Source of the DNA: Catellatospora paridis
GTDB lineage: Bacteria > Actinomycetota > Actinomycetes > Mycobacteriales > Micromonosporaceae
Length of the DNA: 64,000 bases
NCBI RefSeq assembly: GCF_009720365.1
Contig: NZ_WBZD01000016.1
Location: forward strand, 310,001 to 374,000
Reading direction: 5' to 3'
Below, piece by piece: positions 42,783 through 50,814 of the stretch (position 1 is the stretch's first letter; every line of letters starts with the position of its first letter). The notes below the pieces were generated by a model. That model was not told the origin of the DNA and made no database searches. It saw only the letters and a program-made list of their open reading frames with translations. Both the position numbers and the translations under genes were made by a program.

Positions 42783-45700
42783 TTACCGCATCCGGCCGAT
42801 GGCACCCCGCAGCCTGGCCAGGTCCCGGCGGCTCCGCTCGTACGTGATGGCCAGCGCCAGCAGCACCGCCCCGCCGACCGCGATCGGCACCCACGTCGGC
42901 AGCAGCTGCGACACCAGCACCAACAGCAGCTCGTGCAGTGCGAGCACCAGCAGCACGCCACCGCCGAGCACCACCGGCGCCTGCAGCCGCCGCACCGAGC
43001 CGAACACGGTGACCGCGAGCGCGCCCAGCCCCAGCAGCAGCCGCCGCAGCGGGGTGCCAGACTCCTCGGTGAGCGCACCCGCCAAGCTGGGCAGCAGCGC
43101 CGCGACCAGCGCCGGGCCGGCGTACAGCCAGCTGGACAGGTCCGGCCGGGCACGTGCCGCATACCAGCCGACGGCCAGCGCGAGCAGGGCCACCGGCAGG
43201 GTGTACGCCTCCAGCAGGCCGACGCCGTTCGCGCCGAGGATCGCGCACCAGGCGATCGACTCCAACAGCGCGGCCGCGGCGGCCCGCGGGACCCGTTGTG
43301 GGCGCGGCGCGGCGAGCACGGTGAGTCCGACCGCGACCCCCCACAGCGCCAGCACCAGGGCGATCGACCGGACGTGTCCGTGGCACAGCGACAGCGCGAC
43401 CAGCACCGCGGCGTGGGCCGCCGCCTCCGCCGCGGCCCGCTGCTCCCGGGCGAACGGCGCGTACGCCAGCCCCAGCACGAGCGCCGCGACCCCGAGCACC
43501 AGGTACGCGGTGACCTCGAAACTCAGCTCGGCCGCCTCGCCGATCGCGACCGCCAGCAGCACCTTGGCAGCCGCCCCGGCCAGCCAACCGGCGGTGCGCG
43601 CCGACCGGGTCCGCCCGCCCACCGCGATCGCGGCCAGCGTCACGGACACCAGCGCCAGTCCGGTGATCGTCGACCACTTCTCGGCCAGCGCTCCGGCCAG
43701 CCCGGCCACCGTCAGCAGCGTCCCGAACAGCCCGCCCGCCAGCGTGAGCGCACCGTAGGGCCGCAGCGCGACCAGCACCAGCAGACCCGCGCCGAGCACC
43801 AGCTGCACCGCACTGACCGTCGGCCACGGCGCCTGCGCGGCGGCCAGCGCCGCGAGTCCGGCGACCCCCGCCACGACCCCGCCGGACACCGCCATCAGCC
43901 GCCCGCCGCCCCGCCGGAACCACCCCGCGACGGCAGGGGCGAGCAGCATCAGCGCGACGGCGTACGCCCAGGGCAGCCGGTCGCTCGGGTAGGCGCTCAG
44001 GCCGGTGCCGACGGGATCGCCCGCCCAGATCCGGTCCAGCCAGCTCAGCGGCGCGATGAAGATCAGGTGCAGCGCCTCGGCGCACATCAGCAGGGTCAGC
44101 GCCAGCACGAGCTGCGCCGGGATATCCGCCCGCGCCCATCGTGACTGCATCGCGACCAGGGCCAGGGCCAGCGTGCACAGCGCCGCGTACACCGCCGCGG
44201 AATCCTGCGCGGGCAGGCCGCCCGGCAGCGCCCACAACGCCCCCACCAGGCCGCCGAGCACGGCGTAGTCGCGCAGCCGGGCGGGTGACAGGTACACCCA
44301 GAGCGGCGTCAGCACCGCGGCGACCAGCAGCGCGCGGCGCGACCACGGGTCGTCGACGCCGGCCGCGGCCACCACGCTGTGCACCATGGGCGGCAGCAGC
44401 GCCAGCGCCACCGCGCCGCTCACCCCGCCCAGCACCCGCACCCCGTGCAGCGCGCTCGCGGTGCTCACCGTGCCGGACCCGGCGGCGGTCCGCGTCCCCC
44501 CGTCCGGCACCAGCGCACTGCGCCAACCGATCACGGCCGCGGCCAGGCCGAGCACCACCACGCCGCCCAGCGCCCAGGCCGACAGCACCTGGCTCCCCGC
44601 GCCGGCCAGCAGCGCGTGCCCGGCGAGCAGCCCGGCCACCGCGCCCCAGAGCACGATGTGGCGGCGCAGCAGCAGTGCCACGGCGAGCGCGACGGCGGCT
44701 GCGACCAGATCGCAGGCGAGCGCCGCCCACGGCGTCAGCGCCGGGTGGCCCGGCACCGTCAGCGGGAGCAGCAGCACGGCCCCGGCGGCGACGTACGCCC
44801 GCACCGCCGCCGGCACCGGCGGACCGGCGAGCAGCCAGGCCGCGACGGCCACCACGGCCAGGCTCACCGGCAGCAGCCAGCCGTACGAGCCGTCGAAGCG
44901 CGCCGGTTCGGCGGCCCACCACGGCGTCGCGTCCAGCACCGACTGCCAGCCCTCGCCCAGCGCCCAGCCCGCGGCGCACAGCGCGGGCACGCTCAGCGCC
45001 AGCGCCGCGCCGCCGGCCATCCCGGCGCGGACCGCGGGCCACCGGGCCGACAGCGGCCCGCCCAGCACCACCACCAGCATCGTCACCAGCGCCGCGGCGC
45101 CCGCCATCACCAGAAGCCAGTAGTGCGGCCACTGCACGAGCCCTGGTCGCGCCAGCGCCGCGGCGAGCGCCACGGTCACCACACCACCGGCCGTGGGCCG
45201 GGCGAACCCGGCGGAAGTGCCCTTACCGGCCTGCCAGAGCCCGGCCGCCAGCACCCCGGCCGCGGCGAGCAGCGCCAGCGAGCCGGTGACCGCGGTGTCG
45301 GGATCGGCCCCGAGCAGCCACGCGATCAGCGACAGCAGGCCGCCGACCCCCAGCATTCCCAGGTATGCCAGCACCGCCAGCACCCGGAGCCCGGCCCGAC
45401 CCGGCAGCTCCCCCGCAGGCTGCGCCGAAGCTCTGGCCGGGAGGTCCGCCGGGGAAGGAAGGTCCGCAGCGCCCGACGGCAGGGCTGAGCCGGCCGGGAC
45501 GGGTTCCTGCGTGGACTGCCTCGGCACGGACGCCGCGACGGCCGACGGCTCGTCCGGCGACGGCTCATCCCCGGGCACCGCCCCGGCGACCGGATCCCGC
45601 TGTGCGTCGTCCGCGGCGACTGGCCTGGCCGTGTCCGGTGCCGACGCGCCGGCGGTCGGCTCGACGGCTGCCGCCCCAGCGGTGGTGCGCCGGCTCAGCA

Positions 45701-46574
45701 CCTGGTAGAGCAGCAGGTCGCCGAGAGCCACCGCGGTGAAGATGACCGACCAGCCCGCCACGTCGGCGGACGACTCGAGGAAGAACAGGGGAAGTGCGGG
45801 CTGTGCCGCCAGTAGCGCGCCGAACCGGGTCGCGCTGGTCCCGACGACCCGCGCGTAGCCGTAGCCGAGCAGGGCGGTGAACGTGGCCACCGCGCCCGCG
45901 TAGAAGCCCTGGTCCCAGTGATCGGCGACGCCGCCGAGGTTGACGTACCAGACGGCGTACCCGTCGAGCACGACCAGCAGCAGGCCGAGCGCGGCGAAGG
46001 TCTCCGCGGTCGCGGTCAGCGCGCGGCGGCGCACCAGCGGCGGCACGGCCAGCACGCCGATGGTGAGCACGCCGAGGATCAGCGCCCGGCCGACCACGTC
46101 GAACGTCGCCCAGGCCACGGCGGTGAACACGATCGCGGCGATGCCGAGCAGCAGCCCGCCCAGGATGAACAGCAGGTTCTGCACGGTGCGCGGCGAGGAC
46201 TCCGGCTGCCGGCCGACGGGCGGCAGGGTGCCTGCCGTCGGCGGGACGGTGCCGGCGGGCTGCGGCAGGCTGCTGGTGGTCGGCGGCAGCGTGAGCAGGG
46301 TGGACTGGTGCGCCGAGCGTTCCCGGGCCACCGCCACGCGGACCCGCGACGCGTACACCTCACGGTCCTGGCGCAGTCGCGTCAGCTGCCCCGCCAGCGA
46401 CTCGTACGCGCTGCGCGCCTGCTCCACCTGCGGCGCGAGCGCGGTGATCTGCGCGTCGTAGGCCAGCACCGCAGCCGCGTCGGGGTCCGGTGCGCGGCCG
46501 CAACCGGGGCAGGGACCGCCCAGCGTGGCGGTGGCTCTGCACAGCGGGCAGGGGTACGACGCGTGCTCGGTCAT
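42783..46574 (-). CDS. Giant polytopic membrane protein, SCO7613-like
   Basis: 1263 residues from the ATG at 46574. An N-terminal zinc ribbon C-x2-C...C-x2-C (YPCPLCRATATLGGPCPGCG) and a coiled-coil-like stretch (about 40-85) precede more than 30 membrane helices, almost without soluble loops except an acidic Ala/Pro insert at about 290-390. It matches the SCO7613 C-terminal-domain protein family, widespread in actinobacteria and uncharacterised. The cytosolic ribbon may recruit a partner to an intramembrane scaffold. No transporter signature or catalytic motif seen. Upstream frame extension lacks a start site. Confidence 0.8.
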   Translation of the reverse strand: MTEHASYPCPLCRATATLGGPCPGCGRAPDPDAAAVLAYDAQITALAPQVEQARSAYESLAGQLTRLRQDREVYASRVRVAVARERSAHQSTLLTLPPTTSSLPQPAGTVPPTAGTLPPVGRQPESSPRTVQNLLFILGGLLLGIAAIVFTAVAWATFDVVGRALILGVLTIGVLAVPPLVRRRALTATAETFAALGLLLVVLDGYAVWYVNLGGVADHWDQGFYAGAVATFTALLGYGYARVVGTSATRFGALLAAQPALPLFFLESSADVAGWSVIFTAVALGDLLLYQVLSRRTTAGAAAVEPTAGASAPDTARPVAADDAQRDPVAGAVPGDEPSPDEPSAVAASVPRQSTQEPVPAGSALPSGAADLPSPADLPARASAQPAGELPGRAGLRVLAVLAYLGMLGVGGLLSLIAWLLGADPDTAVTGSLALLAAAGVLAAGLWQAGKGTSAGFARPTAGGVVTVALAAALARPGLVQWPHYWLLVMAGAAALVTMLVVVLGGPLSARWPAVRAGMAGGAALALSVPALCAAGWALGEGWQSVLDATPWWAAEPARFDGSYGWLLPVSLAVVAVAAWLLAGPPVPAAVRAYVAAGAVLLLPLTVPGHPALTPWAALACDLVAAAVALAVALLLRRHIVLWGAVAGLLAGHALLAGAGSQVLSAWALGGVVVLGLAAAVIGWRSALVPDGGTRTAAGSGTVSTASALHGVRVLGGVSGAVALALLPPMVHSVVAAAGVDDPWSRRALLVAAVLTPLWVYLSPARLRDYAVLGGLVGALWALPGGLPAQDSAAVYAALCTLALALVAMQSRWARADIPAQLVLALTLLMCAEALHLIFIAPLSWLDRIWAGDPVGTGLSAYPSDRLPWAYAVALMLLAPAVAGWFRRGGGRLMAVSGGVVAGVAGLAALAAAQAPWPTVSAVQLVLGAGLLVLVALRPYGALTLAGGLFGTLLTVAGLAGALAEKWSTITGLALVSVTLAAIAVGGRTRSARTAGWLAGAAAKVLLAVAIGEAAELSFEVTAYLVLGVAALVLGLAYAPFAREQRAAAEAAAHAAVLVALSLCHGHVRSIALVLALWGVAVGLTVLAAPRPQRVPRAAAAALLESIAWCAILGANGVGLLEAYTLPVALLALAVGWYAARARPDLSSWLYAGPALVAALLPSLAGALTEESGTPLRRLLLGLGALAVTVFGSVRRLQAPVVLGGGVLLVLALHELLLVLVSQLLPTWVPIAVGGAVLLALAITYERSRRDLARLRGAIGRMR

Positions 46575-46602
46575 GCGGGTCAGCATGCCGTAATCGCGCC
46601 AG

Positions 46603-48186
46603 TTACGGATCGACCGCTCGGTCGGTGGGGTCGGTCGGCGATCCGTCCGAAGGCGAGGGCGGCCCGGCCGGGCCTCGTCTGCGCGGCTTTCCCGGCTTGT
46701 CCGCGGCGGTGTCCGGCTCCTCGGCGTCTGCCCGGGCGGCCTGCGCCGTCGGCAGCGGTTCCGACAGCTCCCACGGGGTCGGCTCGTCCGTGAGATCCTG
46801 CTCGGCGGCCTCGTCACCGGACGAGCCGACCGTCGCCCCGGCCGCAGCGGCGGCCGCCGTGGGGGCCTCGGCGCCGAGCGGCGGGCCCGCGGGCAGCGGT
46901 TCGGCGGCCATGGCGGGCATCCGCCGAGCGAGCGTCAGCACCAGCGTGGCGAGCGCGGCCAGCACGAACGCCCACACCGCCGTCGCCACCGACGGCCGGG
47001 CCAGCAGCCACCAGCCGGCCAGCACACCGAGCACGATCGCGAACCAGCGGAAGTGACGGCGTACGAACCCGCCCGTCCGCACCGCCCACGACTCGCGCGC
47101 CAGCGGCCGCACGGCCCGGTCGAGCACGGCGTTCACGCCGCGGCGCAGCAGCACCGCGGGCCGCGACGGGCCCGCCAGCAGCGCCCACAGCACCGCGAGC
47201 AGCGCCGCCACCAGCACCGTGACCAGGGCGGTGACCAGGAACCGGAGCACCGTGTCGTAGACGTCCAGCGTCACCGCCCGGTTCAGGCCGCGCTCGGTGG
47301 CCCGCTGCGCCGCCCGGTCGCGGACCATCTGGTTGGCGATCAGCCCGACGACCAGCATCAGCGCGCTGAGCGTCAGGCCGAGGATCAGTCCGCGCCGCCG
47401 GTTCGGGGCGGTCCACACGGCGAGCCCCAGCAGCAGCAGTGCCAGCGGCGGCAGCCAGGTCGCGCTGACGTCGAGCAGGCGCACGTAGCGCTGGATCTCC
47501 GGCAGCTGGTCCACCTGGGCGACGGTGTACGGGATGGACATGTCGGGGATCCGGGCCGCGAGGCCGAAGCCGCGGTCGACCAGCTCCTGCCGCGCGGCGG
47601 CCAGCACCGGGCCCAGATCCACCACGATGTCGGTGCCGGAACTGTGCAGCATGGGCGTGCCCTGGCCGGTGAGCAGCCCTTCGATGTTCTGGTGGGCGGT
47701 GCGGTTGACCTGGTTCCACACCGCGGGGAAGCGTGGCGAGGTGACCAGCTCGTGCACCACCTTGTGGATCTGGCTCTGCAGCCAGGAGGTCACGGCGGGC
47801 AGCACCAGGTCGATCACCGCCTGTACGCGCGGCAGGTTGACCGCACTGGCCAGGTCGCCCGCGAGCTTCTCCAGGGGCAGCCGCGCCATGATCTCGTGGG
47901 TGACGCGGTCGGTGATCGCCGCCTGCACCTGTGGATCGCTGGCGAGCGGGGCGACGGTCTCGACGTAGTTGTCGGTGTCGAGCAGTTCGGCGCGGGCGAA
48001 ACGCGCCGTCACCGAGGCCAGCACCAGCACCGCCGCGAGCAGGGCGAGCAGGAACGCGCCGATCCAGCGCAGCGTGCGGGCCGGTCCCCCGCCGGTCTGC
48101 CGCGGGGCAGGCTCGTGCACCTCGTGCGTGGCACCGGCGAGCCGCCTCTCCCACGCCGACAGGGAAGAATCCTCGGGCTCGGTCAT
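46603..48186 (-). CDS. Membrane protein with long extracytoplasmic helical domain
   Basis: 527 residues. One membrane segment near the N-terminus (about 40-62), an extracytoplasmic region of about 170 residues (LLDTDNYVETVAPLASDPQVQAAITDRV...), then five or six membrane segments (about 240-430) and a Pro/Ala/Asp-rich cytosolic tail. The DTDNYVETVAPLA...PQVQ pattern recurs in actinobacterial membrane proteins of unknown function. Its ATG overlaps the stop of the SHOCT gene (TGATG), and it ends 28 bp before the giant membrane protein, so all are one unit. Confidence 0.82.
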   Translation of the reverse strand: MTEPEDSSLSAWERRLAGATHEVHEPAPRQTGGGPARTLRWIGAFLLALLAAVLVLASVTARFARAELLDTDNYVETVAPLASDPQVQAAITDRVTHEIMARLPLEKLAGDLASAVNLPRVQAVIDLVLPAVTSWLQSQIHKVVHELVTSPRFPAVWNQVNRTAHQNIEGLLTGQGTPMLHSSGTDIVVDLGPVLAAARQELVDRGFGLAARIPDMSIPYTVAQVDQLPEIQRYVRLLDVSATWLPPLALLLLGLAVWTAPNRRRGLILGLTLSALMLVVGLIANQMVRDRAAQRATERGLNRAVTLDVYDTVLRFLVTALVTVLVAALLAVLWALLAGPSRPAVLLRRGVNAVLDRAVRPLARESWAVRTGGFVRRHFRWFAIVLGVLAGWWLLARPSVATAVWAFVLAALATLVLTLARRMPAMAAEPLPAGPPLGAEAPTAAAAAAGATVGSSGDEAAEQDLTDEPTPWELSEPLPTAQAARADAEEPDTAADKPGKPRRRGPAGPPSPSDGSPTDPTDRAVDP

Positions 48187-48620
48187 CAGGTGCCCAGCAG
48201 CTTCGCCTTGGCCGCGCTGAACTCCGCGTCCGTCAGCACGCCCGAGGCCTTGAGGTCGGCCAGCTGCTTGAGCTGCGACATCAGGTCCACGGCCGCGGAG
48301 GTCGGAGCCACTGCGCCCGACACCGGCGCTGCGGCCGGTGAAGCCATGGGCTGCTGCCGCCTGCCGTCTGGCGGTGCCGGGGAAACCGCGGGCTGCGGCT
48401 GCTCCGCGTCGAGCTGGGCCGGTGGCTGCGCGAGCTGCTGCTGGTCGTGCACGGCTTGCTGGGCGGCCTGTTCCCGGGCCACCTCCGCCTTCCTGCGCTC
48501 GGACCAGCGGTGCACCGTGCCGGCCGCGGCCGTGGCCGTGCCCGCCACCACCGCGGTGCGCGCCACCGAGCCGAGCAGGCCCGGCCCGCGCCGCCCCGCC
48601 ACCGGACGTCGTAGCAGCAT
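48186..48620 (-). CDS. Small SHOCT-domain protein
   Basis: 144 residues from the ATG at 48620. A basic N-terminus with one weak membrane segment (VARTAVVAGTATAAAGT), a Gln/Pro/Ala-rich middle and a C-terminal SHOCT motif (LKQLADLKASGVLTDAEFSAAK). It begins one base after the stop of the DUF6325-like gene and its own stop overlaps the next start. Confidence 0.82.
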   Translation of the reverse strand: MLLRRPVAGRRGPGLLGSVARTAVVAGTATAAAGTVHRWSERRKAEVAREQAAQQAVHDQQQLAQPPAQLDAEQPQPAVSPAPPDGRRQQPMASPAAAPVSGAVAPTSAAVDLMSQLKQLADLKASGVLTDAEFSAAKAKLLGT

Positions 48621-48621
48621 G

Positions 48622-49062
48622 TCAGCCTCCCACCGGCGCGGTGTGCACCGCCGCCTCGATCGCATCGGCCACCGGGGCGGGGATGCGTTCCGCGAGCACG
48701 ATCTCGCCGCCCGCCTCCGCGACCACGGCGCGGACGTTGGCCAGCCACAGGTGTTCGAACAGCAGCACGAGCGCCTGCGCGCCGGGCGTGATCGCCTCGG
48801 CCAGGTCGTGCACGTCCTGTTCGGAGATGAGCCCGTCGACGGCCTGGATCGCGGGGTCGATCGCCTCGAAGTCCTCGTCACCCTGGTATTCGCGCAGCTC
48901 GTGCGAGGTGACCGTGCCGTCGGCGGCCTTGTCCACCACCACCGTGTCGATGATGCGGACGATCTCCTGATCGGTCAGGCGATGCAGCTCGGGCGCGAGG
49001 TGACGCCCGGGGATGCGGCCGGCGAACTCGACGACCACGAACTCGAGCGGACCCCTCTTCAT
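48622..49062 (-). CDS. DUF6325-like cytosolic protein
   Basis: 146 residues from the ATG at 49062 (AAAGGGGCAGCG upstream); five upstream codons are excluded. Alpha/beta, starting GPLEFVVVEFAGRIPG, with DQEIVRIIDTVVVDKAADGTV and HLWLANVRAVVAEAGGEIV. This family often precedes SHOCT genes in actinobacteria; it resembles DUF1269-type proteins. Function unknown. First gene of the minus-strand run 49062-41062. Confidence 0.82.
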   Translation of the reverse strand: MKRGPLEFVVVEFAGRIPGRHLAPELHRLTDQEIVRIIDTVVVDKAADGTVTSHELREYQGDEDFEAIDPAIQAVDGLISEQDVHDLAEAITPGAQALVLLFEHLWLANVRAVVAEAGGEIVLAERIPAPVADAIEAAVHTAPVGG

Positions 49063-49129
49063 CGCTGCCCCTTTCATCTCAGCCTGAGGCTACTCATCCG
49101 AAAAGGGAGAAATCATAGATATTGCGAGT

Positions 49130-49135
49130 TATCTT
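49130..49135 (+). promoter_or_regulatory. Possible -10 box for a leaderless transcript
   Basis: TATCTT ends seven bases before the ATG of the HdeD-like gene, so transcription would start at or next to the start codon. No Shine-Dalgarno is present between. Leaderless mRNAs are common in actinobacteria. No clear -35 box at 17-18 bp. Confidence 0.4.
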
Positions 49136-49141
49136 CGCACC

Positions 49142-49744
49142 ATGATTGATCCGTACGGAGACGCGGCACTCGAGGCCGGCGCGTTGCGTTCGTTCAAGCG
49201 CATGTCGATCATCGGTGGGTTGATCTCCATCGCCGCGGGTCTCGCGCTCACCTTCTGGCCCGAGAAGACGCTCGTGCTGATCGCGGCGCTGATCGGCGTA
49301 TGGCTCGTCATCGTCGGGATCTTCCGGATCGTCGAGGGCCTGACCGCCAAAGGCGTCAGCGGCGGCCACCGGGCCCTGATCGCCGTGATGGGCCTGCTCT
49401 ACGTCGTCGTCGGCATCATCTGCCTACGACACCTGGTCGACTCGATCAAGGTGCTCGCCGTGGTGCTGGGCCTGGTCTGGATCGTCGGCGGGGTGGCCGA
49501 GGTGGTCACCGGCTTCGCGCGCACCCACGGCACCTGGCCGAAGATCGGCACCGTGCTGATGGGCCTGCTCAGCATCGCCGCCGGCCTGATCCTGTTCTTC
49601 TGGCCCGGCATCACACTCACCGTGCTGGTCTGGATCACCGGCTTCTGGCTCATCGCGCTCGGCATCATCCAACTGGTCCTCGGCTTCACCTCCGGCCGCG
49701 CCGCCAAACGCGCCGCCTCCGGCTCCGTCTCCGGCGTCGCCTGA
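49142..49744 (+). CDS. HdeD/DUF308 family membrane protein
   Basis: 200 residues, six membrane segments in three repeated hairpins (MSIIGGLISIAAGLALTFWPEKT; LLYVVVGIICL; LLSIAAGLILFFWPGIT), each with the DUF308 FWP turn. Second member of this family in the window (see 15111-15887). Probably an envelope stress protein; unproven in actinobacteria. A/T-rich 79-bp gap upstream, likely leaderless. Confidence 0.87.
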   Translation: MIDPYGDAALEAGALRSFKRMSIIGGLISIAAGLALTFWPEKTLVLIAALIGVWLVIVGIFRIVEGLTAKGVSGGHRALIAVMGLLYVVVGIICLRHLVDSIKVLAVVLGLVWIVGGVAEVVTGFARTHGTWPKIGTVLMGLLSIAAGLILFFWPGITLTVLVWITGFWLIALGIIQLVLGFTSGRAAKRAASGSVSGVA

Positions 49745-49778
49745 CCACCCATCCCGGCCCGCCCGGCCCATCACCCGG

Positions 49779-49840
49779 CGCAACTCTTGAAGAGTCGCGG
49801 GCTCAGAGCCGTCCCCAGGCCGCGACTCTCAAGAGTTGCG
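49779..49840. terminator. 21-bp hairpin with one bulge between convergent genes
   Basis: 49779-49800 pairs with 49820-49840 over 21 bp with a single unpaired A; loop 19 nt. The left arm itself contains the palindrome AACTCTTGAAGAGT. It shares GGCCGCGACTCT with the hairpin at 9812-9859. It lies 35 bp after the HdeD-like gene and 26 bp before the end of the phospholipase gene. Confidence 0.75.
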
Positions 49841-49865
49841 ACAAGGGGGCCGCGGGGCGCGGGGG

Positions 49866-50681
49866 TCAGTGGCCGACGGCGGAGAGGTAGTCGCGGGAGG
49901 CGGCGTAGGCGGCGCTGACGCGGCGGCCCACGGCCGCGACGTCCCGGTACGCCCAGGGGCTCTCGTCGGCGCCGGCCCCACCGGGGAGCACGTGCACGCG
50001 TACGCCGTCGGGGATCGCGGCCAGTTCGCGGGTGAAGCGGACCCGGCGGGCGATCTCCATGGCGACGTTGGTCGCCTCCCACGGCCGCTGCGGCGGCTGC
50101 AACGGCCGCTCCAGCCGGCCGACCTGGAGCATGAAGACCTCGTCCGCGCCCATCTCGACGGCGTGGTTGATCGGGTATGCCACCAGGTTGCCGTCGAGGT
50201 AGTGCTCGCCGCCGATCTCCACCGGGGGCAGCACGCCGGGCAGGGCCGCCGCGGCCAGCACCGCGTCCACGACCCGGCCGGTGCTGAACCAGTGCGCCTC
50301 GGCGCGCTCGATGTTCGCCGCGCACAGGTGCAGCGGCACGCGCATGTCGTCGAAGGTGACCCCGGCCCGCATCGAACGCTCCAGCACCCGCTGCAGCGGG
50401 GCGGGCGAGTGCAGGTGGGCGCGGGTGGCCAGGCGGCGCAGTTGGCGCGGCACCGAGTCGCCGTACACCTCGCTGATCTCGGGGGTGGCCCACAGCCGGA
50501 CCAGCTTGTCGGTGACCTCGGGTTCCGGGTCGGCGGCGACCAGCGCGGCGTTGATCGCGCCGATGGACAGGCCGACCACCAGGTCCGGCCGGATGCCCGC
50601 GCGGAACAGCGCGCGCAGCATGCCGACCTCGACGGCACCCAGCACGCCGCCGCCGCCGAGCACGAACGCGGTAGTCCCCAC
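49866..50681 (-). CDS. Patatin-like phospholipase (RssA-like)
   Basis: 271 residues from a GTG at 50681 (VGTTAFVLGGGGVLG). Oxyanion loop GGGGVLGAVEVG, nucleophile elbow G-L-S-I-G and the dyad Asp in YLDGNLV, where the usual DG-A/G is DGN. Single patatin domain, no signal peptide. It would act as a cytosolic or membrane-associated lipid acyl hydrolase. Upstream in-frame codons lie in a low-bias stretch and are excluded. Confidence 0.86.
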   Translation of the reverse strand: MGTTAFVLGGGGVLGAVEVGMLRALFRAGIRPDLVVGLSIGAINAALVAADPEPEVTDKLVRLWATPEISEVYGDSVPRQLRRLATRAHLHSPAPLQRVLERSMRAGVTFDDMRVPLHLCAANIERAEAHWFSTGRVVDAVLAAAALPGVLPPVEIGGEHYLDGNLVAYPINHAVEMGADEVFMLQVGRLERPLQPPQRPWEATNVAMEIARRVRFTRELAAIPDGVRVHVLPGGAGADESPWAYRDVAAVGRRVSAAYAASRDYLSAVGH

Positions 50682-50814
50682 GCCGCCATCATGCCGGATG
50701 CCGGCCCCATCCGAGCTGTCAGACCTGCTCAGACGATGACCGGCATCACATTTCACGGCTGAGGGGCCGGCCCGGCGCGCCGGTTGGAAGGGGCGGCGCG
50801 CCGGGCCGGACCGG

